DNA from: Dreissena polymorpha
Lineage: Eukaryota > Mollusca > Bivalvia > Myida > Dreissenidae
DNA length: 64,000 nucleotides
Assembly: GCF_020536995.1 (NCBI RefSeq)
Contig: NC_068357.1
Location: 131,042,352-131,106,351 of the forward strand
Reading direction: 5' to 3'
Shown here: positions 50,701 through 58,500 of the stretch, one piece after another
How positions within the stretch are numbered: position 1 is the first letter of the stretch
Layout: each line of letters opens with the position of its first letter
Notes under the pieces: generated by a model
Database searches by the model: none
Told to the model about the DNA's origin: nothing
Seen by the model: only the letters and a program-made list of their open reading frames with translations
Position numbers and translations under genes: made by a program

Positions 50701-52834
50701 TACGCACATATGTAGCAGTACATCCAGATGTGGGTTCACCGTAGAGTTACGCATGTCTGTAGCAGTACACCCAGATGTGGATACACGGAAGCGCTACGCG
50801 TATCTGTAGCAGTACATCCAGATAAGGGTACACCGTAGAGCTATGCATATCTGTAGAAGTACATCAAGATGTGGGTACACCGTAGAATTAGGCATATCTG
50901 CAGCAGTACATCCAGATAAGGGTACACCGTAGAGCATCAGCTACGCATATCTGTAGCAGTACATCCAGATGTGGGTACACCATAGAGCTAAGCATATCTG
51001 TAGCAGTACATCCAGATGTGGGTACACGGTAGAGCTTTGCATATCTGTAGCAGTATATCCAGATGTGGCTACACGGTAGAGCTAACGCATATCTGTAGCA
51101 GTACATCCAGATGAGGCTACACGGTAGAGCTATGCATATCTGTAGCAGTACATACAGATGTGGGTACATGGTGGAGCTACACATATCTGTAGCAGTACAT
51201 CCAGATGTGGGTACACCGTAGAGTCACGCATACCTGTAGCAGTACATCCAGATGAGGGTACACGGTTGAGCTATGCATATCTGTAGCAGTACATCCAGAT
51301 GTGGGTACATGGTACAGCTACGCATATCTGTAGCAGTACATCCAGATGTGGGTACATGGTTGAGCTTACGCATATCTGTAGCAGTACATTCAGATGTGGG
51401 TACACCGTAGAGATACGCATATATGTAGCAGTACATCCAGATGTGGGTAAACGGAAGAGCTACGCATACATGTATCTGTAGCAGTACATCCAGATGTGAG
51501 TACAAGGAAGAGCTACACATACCTGTAGCAATACATCTAGAAGCAGGTTCGCAGTAGAGACGTGCAGAGCTGCAAAAGTATATATAAATGCAGACATAAT
51601 TACTGCAGTTCATACGGATGCTTGTAGAGACAAGAGACATATATAGCTGCAACAGTACGCCCGCGATTGGAAGAGACGTGCATAGCTGTAGCAGTGAATC
51701 GAAATGCAGACACGTGGTACCGACAGGCATAGCTGCAGTAGTATATCTAAATGCAGGTAGTTGTACCTACAGATATCGCTGCGGTAGTACATCTAAATGG
51801 AGGTAGTTGTACCGACAGATATAGCCGCAGTAGTACATCTTAATGCTGGTAGTTGTACCGACAGATATAGCTGCAGTAGTACATCTAAATGCAGGTAGTT
51901 GTACCGACAGATATAGCTGCAGTAGTACATCTAAATGCTGGTAGTTGTACCGACAGATATAGCCGCAGTAGTACATCTAAATGCTGGTAGTTGTACCGAC
52001 AGATATAGCTGCAGTAGTACATCTAAATGCAGGTAGTTGTACCGACAGATATAGCCGCAGTAGTACATCTAAATGTTGGTAGTTGTACCGACAGATATAG
52101 CTGCAGTAGTACATCTAAATGCAGGTAGTTGTATTAGTTCATCGTAATGAAGGTATGTGGAACAGACAGTCATTCAAGCAGAAATGCAATCAGCCGCAGG
52201 AATATGAAGTCGTTTTGTTAACCGGTTGCACGAACTTGCAATATACTCATAGTCCTAAAGGTCTCTTTACCCTATATTAACAGAAGGAGCCGCCGAAGAC
52301 GGAAAGGAAGGACAGCAAAGGCCAGCCTGCCACCACCCCGTCCCAGCAGAATAAGAAGAGCCCCAGGCAATCACTGGTGGTTATTGCCCCGCCAAATCCA
52401 AAGTAGGTTGTTAATGTATTTCTCAACATACGCAATTATATTATAAACATCACCACCTTTATTATCGTCATCATCACTACCTCCACTACAAAGACCACTA
52501 TCATCGCCATTGCCATAATCATATGATTATAACAACCATTCTAAAAACACCTTCACCATAATAACACCATCTTCATCATCAGCAGCAGCATCAGTCGGTG
52601 TAATTATTATTGTATTGTTCACACAATAATCCACACCATGTTTATTCTCTCAGCGAGGAAGATGAGCTTACGGCCGACGGCGAGTTACGTCCCCTGACGC
52701 GGGACGAGCTGAAGCGTCTGGTGATGCACAACCTCACGGTACGGCCGCCCCCAAGCGTCGACGCTCGCAAGAAGTCGCCGCCTAAACGCAACAAGACCAG
52801 TCCGCGGCCGTCGAAACCCGCACAGTTACTGTAA
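26730..52834 (+). CDS. ODAD1/CCDC63-like: Outer dynein arm docking complex coiled-coil protein (ODAD1/CCDC63 family)
   Basis: Twelve exons join with matching phases: 26730-26754, 27307-27496, 28023-28212, 28632-28751, 29301-29482, 30719-30912, 31333-31490, 34218-34349, 35302-35409, 50252-50395, 52284-52402, 52654-52834, giving about 580 aa. A downstream ATG at 27324 would give 566 aa, close to the usual length of the family (CCDC63 is about 560). The product is almost entirely coiled coil. Family signatures include LEQELCRLQRQL then MEGDRRAYSEE, KFNNQLATNARLREELDHLR, AYEERDEAQTKM, ENFALYNYVNELN, VEKLFKEADCDSSTISDML and ILQYMGIIEQRT; the C-terminus is basic and Pro-rich. Such proteins anchor outer dynein arms to axonemal doublets in motile cilia and flagella. 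The poly(A) signal AATAAA is at 52848, 14 bases after the stop. ODAD1 versus CCDC63 cannot be separated by eye. Confidence 0.88.
27153..27159 (+). promoter_or_regulatory. Forkhead-type site in the first intron
   Basis: TGTTTAC lies in the small first intron, 148 bp upstream of exon 2. FOXJ1 drives motile-cilium genes through such sites, so it is a plausible but unproven element; a 7-mer also occurs by chance. Confidence 0.25.
28172..28341 (+). repeat. Tandem triplication of an exon end plus splice donor
   Basis: Three units of about 55 bp contain GAGGAGCGAGAAATCAAG, CTTGACAGCGAG and the donor GTATG. The first unit is the true end of the third exon and its donor (28213); the next two lie in the intron and keep the donor with substitutions. 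Confidence 0.9.
31847..33669. mobile_element. TIR element, 1.8 kb, in an intron of the ODAD1-like gene
   Basis: Inverted ends: AGGCCAACA at 31847 and its complement ending at 33669, each followed inward by TTCTGTTTTACGGGA. The arms match over about 35 bp with a few differences. The interior has no convincing transposase, so it is non-autonomous. No clear target duplication was found. A C10 run lies at 33601-33611 near the right arm. Confidence 0.65.
33700..34040. repeat. Intronic repeats: 45-bp duplication and a motif shared with 11.99 kb
   Basis: TACTTATTATAGATGGACCA occurs twice about 45 bp apart (33731 and 33776). A segment at 33960-34012 (CCCCAATGCTTTGCA...GCGGTGA) matches 11986-12040 near the 3' side of the Penelope-like relic, so both may derive from one repeat family. 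Confidence 0.6.
36522..37174. repeat. 54-bp perfect satellite, 12 copies
   Basis: Twelve tandem copies of a 54-bp unit containing ATCGGGAATCAAAGTGCTGC with no differences seen between copies. Because 54 is a multiple of 3 and the unit lacks stops in several frames, long open frames run through it on both strands; these are not genes. Identity between copies implies very recent expansion or an assembly duplication. Confidence 0.97.
37327..37440. repeat. Poly-G tract and simple GGT/ATG repeats
   Basis: A run of 12 G, then GGGGGTGG, followed by GGT and ATG trinucleotide repeats. The G tract could form a quadruplex; the rest is simple sequence. Confidence 0.9.
37740..38090. mobile_element. Palindromic element, family Q, copy A (degenerate)
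   Basis: Right-arm sequence CACGAGTGAATTAAAATCGA is followed by a TGACGTCATTTCGTCA block at 37868. The second part (37991-38079) is a separate perfect hairpin with 23-bp arms containing TTCATGTCAGTGTAAGATCG and a TATATA-rich loop, then the family end AAATATCCTCTATTTA. Confidence 0.7.
38510..40138 (-). CDS. Divergent homeodomain protein, antisense in an ODAD1-like intron
   Basis: Two exons on the minus strand: 40138-39785 (ATG with AACAATATGG context; donor GTATAT) and 38692-38510 (acceptor CCCACCCAG; TGA stop), both phase 0, giving 178 aa. Residues about 12-71 form a complete 60-residue homeodomain: R5, L16, F20, W48, F49, Q50, N51 and R53 are all present (helix 3 NFVSIWFQNRRARERR). The loop LPRPDRFAKI is unusual. 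Downstream lies SEPLDLSDRG, containing PLDLS, the consensus CtBP co-repressor docking motif, which suggests a repressor (inference). It probably acts in the nucleus on TAAT-like DNA. TGACGTCA lies about 30 bp upstream of the ATG. Family assignment (PRD-like or lineage-specific) is open; the second exon is less certain than the first. Confidence 0.75.
40165..40172. promoter_or_regulatory. CRE/ATF consensus upstream of the homeobox gene
   Basis: TGACGTCA followed by CGCGAGCTGCGTCA, about 30 bp upstream of the minus-strand ATG at 40138. The position suits a core promoter or 5' UTR. Confidence 0.35.
41802..42080. mobile_element. Fold-back derivative of element family T
   Basis: Both ends read TTAAAGnGAnCTTTTnACG... 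toward the centre. The left half of the family T element (full copy at 55.9 kb) is followed by an inverted copy of the same half, so the whole 279 bp can fold back. The central part, including the tRNA-like region, is absent. Confidence 0.8.
42641..43029 (+). mobile_element. Palindromic element, family Q, copy B
   Basis: Starts ATAGAGGATATTTGTTGGAT. A palindrome with arms of roughly 70-80 bp is centred near CGAGTGGCGCAGCCACGAGTG; two TGACGTCA sites follow (42877 and 42899), then a second AT-rich palindrome and the end CCGGAAAGCATTAAATAA. Orientation is opposite to copies C and D. No coding potential. Confidence 0.9.
43030..44940. other. AT-rich intronic stretch with local duplications
   Basis: GCAACAAGGGGT-containing segments occur at about 43070 and 43270 as a degenerate direct duplication. 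Open frames at 43852-44037 and 44102-44446 have no recognisable domain and are not supported as genes. Confidence 0.5.
44962..45355. mobile_element. Repeat unit with C-run head, family N (short copy)
   Basis: Starts with a run of about 18 C, then GAGGGTATATTGTTTTGCAC, CCACCAGATGGTTTCCGGAT and a body ending CAGGCCCTCTTGTTTG. The head sequence recurs at 45434-45513 at the start of the satellite-bearing copy. Confidence 0.7.
45421..46705. repeat. About 145-bp tandem array with nuclear-receptor-like sites (family N, long copy)
   Basis: About eight tandem units of 132-149 bp starting GTTTCCGGATGATAACTCAA follow the shared head. Each unit has a cluster of AGGTCA half-sites, including AGGTCAAAGGTCA (DR1 type). 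Units 1-4 have the perfect palindrome GGTCACGGTGACC at 45608, 45753, 45898 and 46031; later units are degenerate. A unique tail ending CAAACAGCCCTTGTTT closes the element. Head, internal satellite core and tail recall bivalve non-autonomous elements with satellite cores (pearl type); that placement is inference. Confidence 0.85.
46730..47728 (-). mobile_element. Tigger/pogo-like 1-kb deletion derivative
   Basis: TIRs CAGTGAAAACTCGCTATTAA (46730) and the complement of CAGTGAAAACCCTCTTTACG (ending 47728) are flanked by TA on both sides, the expected target duplication. On the minus strand (47256-46999) an 85-codon frame holds MDKRKRKELCLKEKIDLID, the CENP-B-type HTH start, joined directly to KQTTIDSFVK, typical of Tigger C-termini. 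The catalytic DDE region is gone, so the element is non-autonomous. Confidence 0.85.
47788..48228 (-). repeat. Dispersed 440-bp repeat R, inverted copy
   Basis: Reverse complement of 23332-23769, including AGTCCGATTGAGATAGCTCG and the outer GGTATATAAACA. It starts about 60 bp after the Tigger derivative. Confidence 0.85.
48925..49075. repeat. Imperfect CGTACCCAATTTTT tandem repeats
   Basis: About nine units of 15-19 bp built on CGTACCCAATTTTT with varying T-run length. It is a decayed minisatellite. Confidence 0.85.
49660..49975. mobile_element. Palindromic element, family Q, copy E (degenerate)
   Basis: Recognisable family segments are ATCGGTGGTTTTCAAATACTTCACTG, TGACGTCG near 49752, GTGCCACTCGTGAAAT and AGCACTCGTAGCATTAAAAT. 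It is more diverged than copies B-D and therefore older. Confidence 0.55.
50524..51560. repeat. 47-bp minisatellite resembling the preceding exon end
   Basis: About 22 imperfect copies of a 47-bp unit with GTAGCAGTACATCCAGATGT then GGGTACACGG. The end of the tenth exon plus its donor (50371-50400) matches a unit at about 24 of 28 positions, including the GGTAC of the donor. Confidence 0.93.
51561..52137. repeat. 46-bp minisatellite, second block in the same intron
   Basis: After a degenerate bridge, about nine copies of a 46-bp unit with GTAGTACATCTAAATGCAGG then TAGTTGTACC run from 51722. The core GTACATC-x3-ATGCAGGTA is shared with the 47-bp array and with the exon end, so both arrays probably have one origin. 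Confidence 0.9.
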
Positions 52835-52847
52835 TACCACCTGCATG

Positions 52848-52853
52848 AATAAA
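52848..52853 (+). terminator. Poly(A) signal of the ODAD1-like gene
   Basis: AATAAA 14 bases after the TAA stop, implying a very short 3' UTR. Confidence 0.6.
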
Positions 52854-53670
52854 TGACAATACAGAAACTTTAGTTTTGAAAATGTTTAAAAAAAATAGAT
52901 TTTTTTTTACTCTTGTATTTCAGTAAGTGTACATTTATATTGAAAATAAATTAAAAGTATGAATGTTGGCATTAATAGTAAAATTAAAAGTGATGAAATT
53001 CAATATTTCTCATTGCATTATTCTAATGGCTGACTGTGTTGCGTATCAGTACTTATGATTGATAAAGATTGTGTCAGAATTTTTAGTTAACTGCTTAATC
53101 TCAAAAAGTCTGAGTTCAAACGGTTAAAAAACATGAAGGTAAAAGAAAGATTAACAAAAAAGAAACTGTATCAAGTGTGCTTATTTAATGAACAATCTCG
53201 TTTTCCCTGTCCGTTAATTTGACTTACCGTGCATCAGTCAGTTAGAGTTTACAAAACATTTACTTCGTTGGATACTTCAACGACAGTTAAGTTAAAATGT
53301 AGGGTAATTATTGTGCTAATATTTGGCTAAAAGTAATTTCATGTGAATTTTTTGAAATCAGATGACATCTTAATATGTACAGTGGTTACTAAAGTATCCC
53401 TATTTGGTAACGTTTGATAGAGACGGAGATTCGTTGCGCCACTCGACGATGACAATTACAAAAAATCGATTACTAAAAGTGCATTTCTGCATCTTCCTGT
53501 TATTATTATTATTAAACAGAGAACGCACCAAAGATGGTTTGTCACCAAAGCGCGGTGCTGCATTCAGGGAATTGATTGTCCGCCAATAACATCCTTTTTC
53601 ATGAAACTATTTCGAAATAACTTGCTACACATGTTCAACAATATGAAAGATTCTTTTCCAATAAAATGAG
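52854..53670. other. Gene-free spacer
   Basis: AT-rich sequence after the ODAD1-like gene; no supported feature. Confidence 0.5.
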
Positions 53671-53990
53671 CCTCTCTGGGAAATACAGGGCTTAATGCAT
53701 GTGCGTAAAGGGTCGTCAAAGATTAGCCTGTGCAGTCAGCACACTCTACTAAGGGACGACTATTTCCGCTTATACCGGATTTTCGTTTAGAATAGACTCC
53801 TTTTAAACGAAGTATTCCATAAAAATGTAAAGTATCGTCTCTGGTAAGATTGTGCAGCACAGGCTTATCTATGACGACATTTTACGTACATGCATTAAGC
53901 CCTGTTTACACACAGCGCATTCCGCAAAGGCGTATCTGGAACGACACTTCACGCACATGCACTAACACCTGTCTCCCAAAGCGGGACCCA
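53671..53990. mobile_element. Fold-back element, family P, copy 4 plus an extra half
   Basis: A diverged full copy (53671-53918) is followed directly by a 70-bp piece of another right arm (GGAACGACACTTCACGCACA at 53938). Confidence 0.8.
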
Positions 53991-54010
53991 AACTTATGCG
54001 ACGTATATAT

Positions 54011-54275
54011 GAGCCGTGTTCTGTGAAAAGGGTGTTAAATGAATATGCGTAAAGTATCGTGCCAGATTAGCCTGTGCAGTCCGCACAGGCTAATCAGGGA
54101 CGACACTTTACGCCTAAACTGGATTTATGCAAAGAAGAGACTTTCTGTAAACGAAAAATATCACAAAAGCGGAAATTGTCATCCATGATTAGCCTGTGCA
54201 AACTGCACAGGCTAATCCGGGAAGACACTTTACGCACATTCATTTAACCCCCTTTTCTTTCACAGAACATGGCCC
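54011..54275. mobile_element. Fold-back element, family P, copy 5 (best preserved)
   Basis: Nested palindromes: GCCTGTGCAGTCCGCACAGG on the left and GCCTGTGCAAACTGCACAGG on the right, each itself a hairpin, while the two halves of the 265-bp element are also complementary. Outer ends TGTTCTGTGAAAAGGG and CTTTTCTTTCACAGAACATG. Confidence 0.88.
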
Positions 54276-55914
54276 ATATAGGTGAATGATTTAGCCGCTT
54301 GTAGCTTAATGATTTTATAAATATCAATTTAAAGTGTCATTCATATGACATCAAACTGAACGCTCTGAATAAGCGGTTATAAAATTAATTCTTACTGTTA
54401 TTAAGATCGAGTTACGTATTAAATTACGTTCATAACTTGACGTTTACTGACACGTTCGCTGGTCAGGAACTGCGTTTAAACTCCTTTCAAACATCGTCCC
54501 ATCACTATAATGCTCGTCATATTCTGCGAGTTGGAAATTAACCACGTACGTATATTTAACATGTGCTTAGCAATTTAATCAACAAAAGTTATAACGCAAC
54601 AGGTGGAAATTTTGTTTGGTTTGTTTTGATAAAGAATTTCTTTTGAAAAGTTTCTTTATCTAAATTTATTTAATGATTGATTGAATATGATTTGGTCAAA
54701 AATGATTGGGTTTTCAAAGTGCTTGAATTACGTAATGTTTTCATATCTAACTTTCGCGCAGTGTATTTAAAATATATAAATATTTATTAAAATACGAGTT
54801 AAATCCAACAAAACGTTAAGCAACTGTTAACATGACAATTTTGACAATATGTAATATTATGCAGTGTATGTATTAAGAAACGGCATAGGAATAATTAATC
54901 GACACTTGCGCTGTAAAAGTCGTTTAAACTCATTAAAATACCACAATAGCTATTTTGAAGGAAATGTTTAAGTACGTTATACACGTGCCACGCGTGTTGA
55001 CAAGTGTGATACAAGCATCTGTTGATATTGTGAATGAAGTCTTGTTGAACATTTTGCATTTATTGCATGTATTTATTCATGTTTTTATTATTTTACACCG
55101 TTTGTTTAATAAGTGACGGAGTGGGAAAAGGACGTGATTATATACTGGAGAAGTTCAAAGTATATCTAACTAACATTTAATACTTTCTTGCCAGGTAGTC
55201 AGTTCGCATAACAGGATTAAAACGTAAAAGGTATTTACCTGCAACATATCGCAAACCTGCCTACAAGGGTATAATGTGTGGCTACAAGAATATTTACTGC
55301 ATTTTTTAGTATAGACACTACTGTTTCGTATTCGTAATGAAGTTTTTCGAGGACAATTATTTATAATATAATTTCGTTTAAGGCGAACTATTTGTAAGAT
55401 GAACAACTTTAAAAGAGAATCGGGTTCAAGCAATAATAATAAAATTAAGATTTAAAATTAAATCGGATAAAATGTCTTCTTTTTTATTTTTTAAAATAAT
55501 CAAAAGCACTGACATCTAAAGAAGAAAACATATATTTAAAATGTCTTTAACCCAACAAATTCTGGGTAAACATGATGTTTAACTTGTCATGCAAGTATAT
55601 TTTGGCATGCATTTAAAACTTATTTTGTGTGATCTTCGTTGTACATGTTTGCTTTAAGCCGAAATTAAATCATGATGTGTTTATCATGTTCTAGATCAGG
55701 CCCTATATTATGTTTTATGAAACGCTAGAAAATATATATATGGACAGTTTTGCTCATAAATAATGTGTATTTGCCACACGGCAAATATCGAATACGTTTA
55801 TAGTTACTACCAGACATACATGAAGTCCATCTCTGCAGAAACAAAGGCATGGTTTAAGTAAAGTGTTTGGGTATATGACACACTTTTTGTCAAAAAGCTA
55901 GATATTGTTCTATC
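54276..55914. other. Gene-free AT-rich spacer
   Basis: No supported gene or repeat; small open frames only. Confidence 0.5.
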
Positions 55915-56432
55915 TTAAAGGGATCTTTTCACGCTTTGGTAAATTGACAAAATTGAAAAAAGTTGTTTCAGATTCGCAAATTTTCGTTTTAGTTATGATA
56001 TTTGTGAGGAAACAGTAATACTGAACATTTACCATGGTCTAATAAAGCCATTATATACATCTTTTGACGATTTTAAAACCTAAAAACTATAAAGCGTTGC
56101 AACGCGAAACGATTGAATAATTTGGAGAGTTCTGTTTTTGTCGTTAAATTTTGTGAAACTACGAAGATTGCTTATATAAGGTATAAAATACGTTCAGTAT
56201 GAGTACTCGGCGGAATAGCTCAGTAGGCTAAAGCGTTTTTACTTCAGGACTCTGGCAGGACTCCAGGGGTCACTGGTTCGAAACCTGGTCCGGGCAATGT
56301 TCTTTTCCTTTTTTTAAATGTATTCTTGATTTTTTACTGGAGCTTTTACGATCCAATGTTTACATTTATCGATATAAAGCATTTAATGAATAAGTTAAAA
56401 ACTGCCAAAATCTGTGAAAAGGCCCCTTTAAA
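55915..56432. mobile_element. TIR element family T with internal tRNA-like unit
   Basis: Ends TTAAAGGGATCTTTTCACGC and the complement of TTTAAAGGGGCCTTTTCACA form short TIRs. The left third (to about 56090) is shared with the fold-back at 41.8 kb. A tRNA-like segment lies in the middle (56208-56297). It combines a MITE outline with a SINE-like core. Confidence 0.8.
56208..56297 (+). tRNA. tRNA-like (SINE-type) sequence, probably not a functional tRNA
   Basis: A box TAGCTCAGTAGG (56216-56227) and B box GGTTCGAAACC (56275-56285) at tRNA spacing give a Pol III internal promoter. The acceptor stem pairs poorly and the anticodon arm is not clean, so it is a tRNA-derived repeat core. Confidence 0.55.
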
Positions 56433-56756
56433 TATCTTTATACATAAAAGTGCTTTCGCGGTTGTTGGAAAGCATATTCCATTCATCCATATGCTTCAAA
56501 GTATGTTTTTCGTAATTAAGGTTGTTATTTTATTATTTTTTTTCACTTCTTGCAATTGGTCTCATTGTATTTCAGCTTCTGAGGGTTAAATGCGAATGCT
56601 ATTCACGAAAATTACTTTTTTTATTTTGTTGTCGAAAGTAAGGGTCGGCGCTTCCGTCAAGCAAAAGTTTATAAAATGGCCCCATGTGAGTATTGTATAT
56701 TCCAGAACATTCGGAAAACTTTAAATACTTGTCGAAAAGCTATACTCTTATTTATT

Positions 56757-57141
56757 TTATGCTTTCCGGTGGTTTATAGAGAAATATCAGTGAATTAAAA
56801 CTGATAATTTCACTGTTTCAAACAATGAAAATTATCAGTGAAAATTATCGATAATTTTCACTGTTTATGTTAAATGACGTCATTTTTTTTGACGAAATGA
56901 CGTCATTTTCCAAGCGAAATTCTTTAGTTAAACCCTTTAACAATGTATATAAACTGTGAAAAAAAAGCATAAAATAAAAAGAAAATTTGTTGGGTTCGGT
57001 GGATTATCGATTTTAATTCACTCGTGATCATATAAAATATATATTTTCACTCGTGGCTGCGCCACTCGTGAAAATATTATTTTCTATGATCACTCGTGAA
57101 TTAAAATCGATAATCCACCGAATCCAACAAATATCCTCTAT
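56757..57141 (-). mobile_element. Palindromic element, family Q, copy C
   Basis: Full copy in reverse orientation to copy B: CTTTCCGGTGGTTTATAGAG, an AT palindrome, paired TGACGTCA at 56875 and 56898, a large palindrome centred on GTGGCTGCGCCAC, end AAATATCCTCTATTTAAA. Confidence 0.92.
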
Positions 57142-57247
57142 TTAAACTTTCTTAAATGAGTATGTTTTGACATTGAGCGGTAAAAGTTCAACGGTTGGTT
57201 TAAGGGAATGCTTTTTTTATTAAATTGAAGTGTTAATAATAATGTAT

Positions 57248-57637
57248 GTTATGCTTACCGGTGGTTTATAGAGAAATATCAGTGAATTAAAACAGACAAC
57301 TTCATTGTTTCAAACAATGAAAATTATCAGTGTAAATTATCGATAATTTTCACTGTTTACTTTGAAATGACGTCATTTTTTGACGAAATGACGTCATTAT
57401 TTCAGCGAAATTCTTTAAATAGTTAAACTCTTTAACAATTTATATAAACTGTGAAACTAGCATAAAATAAAAAGAAAATTTGTTGGATTAGGTGGAATAT
57501 CGATTTAAATTCACTCGTGATCATAGAAAATATATAGTTTCACTCGTGGCTGCGCCTCTCGTGAAAATATTTTTTTCTATGATCACTCGTGAATTAAAAT
57601 CGATAATCCACCGAATCCAACACATATCCTCTATATA
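57248..57637 (-). mobile_element. Palindromic element, family Q, copy D
   Basis: Same order and orientation as copy C, about 105 bp downstream. Paired TGACGTCA at 57368 and 57389. The two copies differ by scattered substitutions, so they are separate insertions or an old duplication. Confidence 0.92.
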
Positions 57638-58282
57638 ATAATAATTTGTCACAGATTAATGGCGATATAAACAATTGATTTATATATATTCATAACTGTA
57701 GCACCTGTTAAAAAAGAAACAAAATATTCTTAGAATTAAATAAAAATCATGTTAAAAGAATGCTTCTTATGTTAGTAGTAAGTGTTCCAAAAACAACCAT
57801 ACCCAATGATTATAGTTTTTTGTAATTATAAAAAAATACGTTATAAATGTTATGTCATTTTCAAAGGAATTCCACACAATTCAACATACTTTTTGTAGTT
57901 TACTATTTTACGAAGCAGGAATAACATTTACGTACGGTAGTTTAACGAGACGTTTTCTTCGAAACATGTTTGCATAAAAATAACGCTTACTGTCAGTATG
58001 GTTGCTCGACGCGAAATGAAACATGTACATTGTAATTATGTATATATCGTACAATATCGACGTATCGGGAGTAATTGCATGCAATGAAATGAGAAGTTAT
58101 CATTTGGAATGTTTGTATTACCAAAAATAGTTACTGTAAATGTAATCGGTGTTTAAAATATGATGAATAACATACTTTTTTAACATGACGTCTAAAAACT
58201 AGGTGTTTTTTCCGTAACCCGACCGACTCTAATGTTTGGTGCAAACCCTAAACCTTTTTTGGGCATTCCGGATCGAGCTTTA

Positions 58283-58500
58283 TGCCCAGCGTCTAGAAAA
58301 AGGGCCTTGGCAAACAGCGTAGATCCAGATGAGACGCCGCATGATGCGGCGTCGCATCAGGGTCTGCGCTGTTTGCTTTAAGGAATTTATGTAAGAAATA
58401 TTCTTAATATAGAAATAAATATACTAGACATTCTTATTTTGGAAATAAATTGATCCAATTTAGAAGGATGGGGGCATAAATGGGTTAATTTGTTTGCTAA
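58283..58500. repeat. Hairpin-containing dispersed repeat
   Basis: A strong hairpin at 58310-58376: GCAAACAGCG on the left, GACGCCGCATGATGCGGCGTC in the middle, CGCTGTTTGC on the right. AAATAAAT-rich flanks follow. No coding region. Confidence 0.75.

Noticed and set aside
51224-51730. 168-codon minus-strand frame
   Set aside because: Produced by the 47-bp minisatellite; Cys/Tyr-rich repeats are not a protein family.
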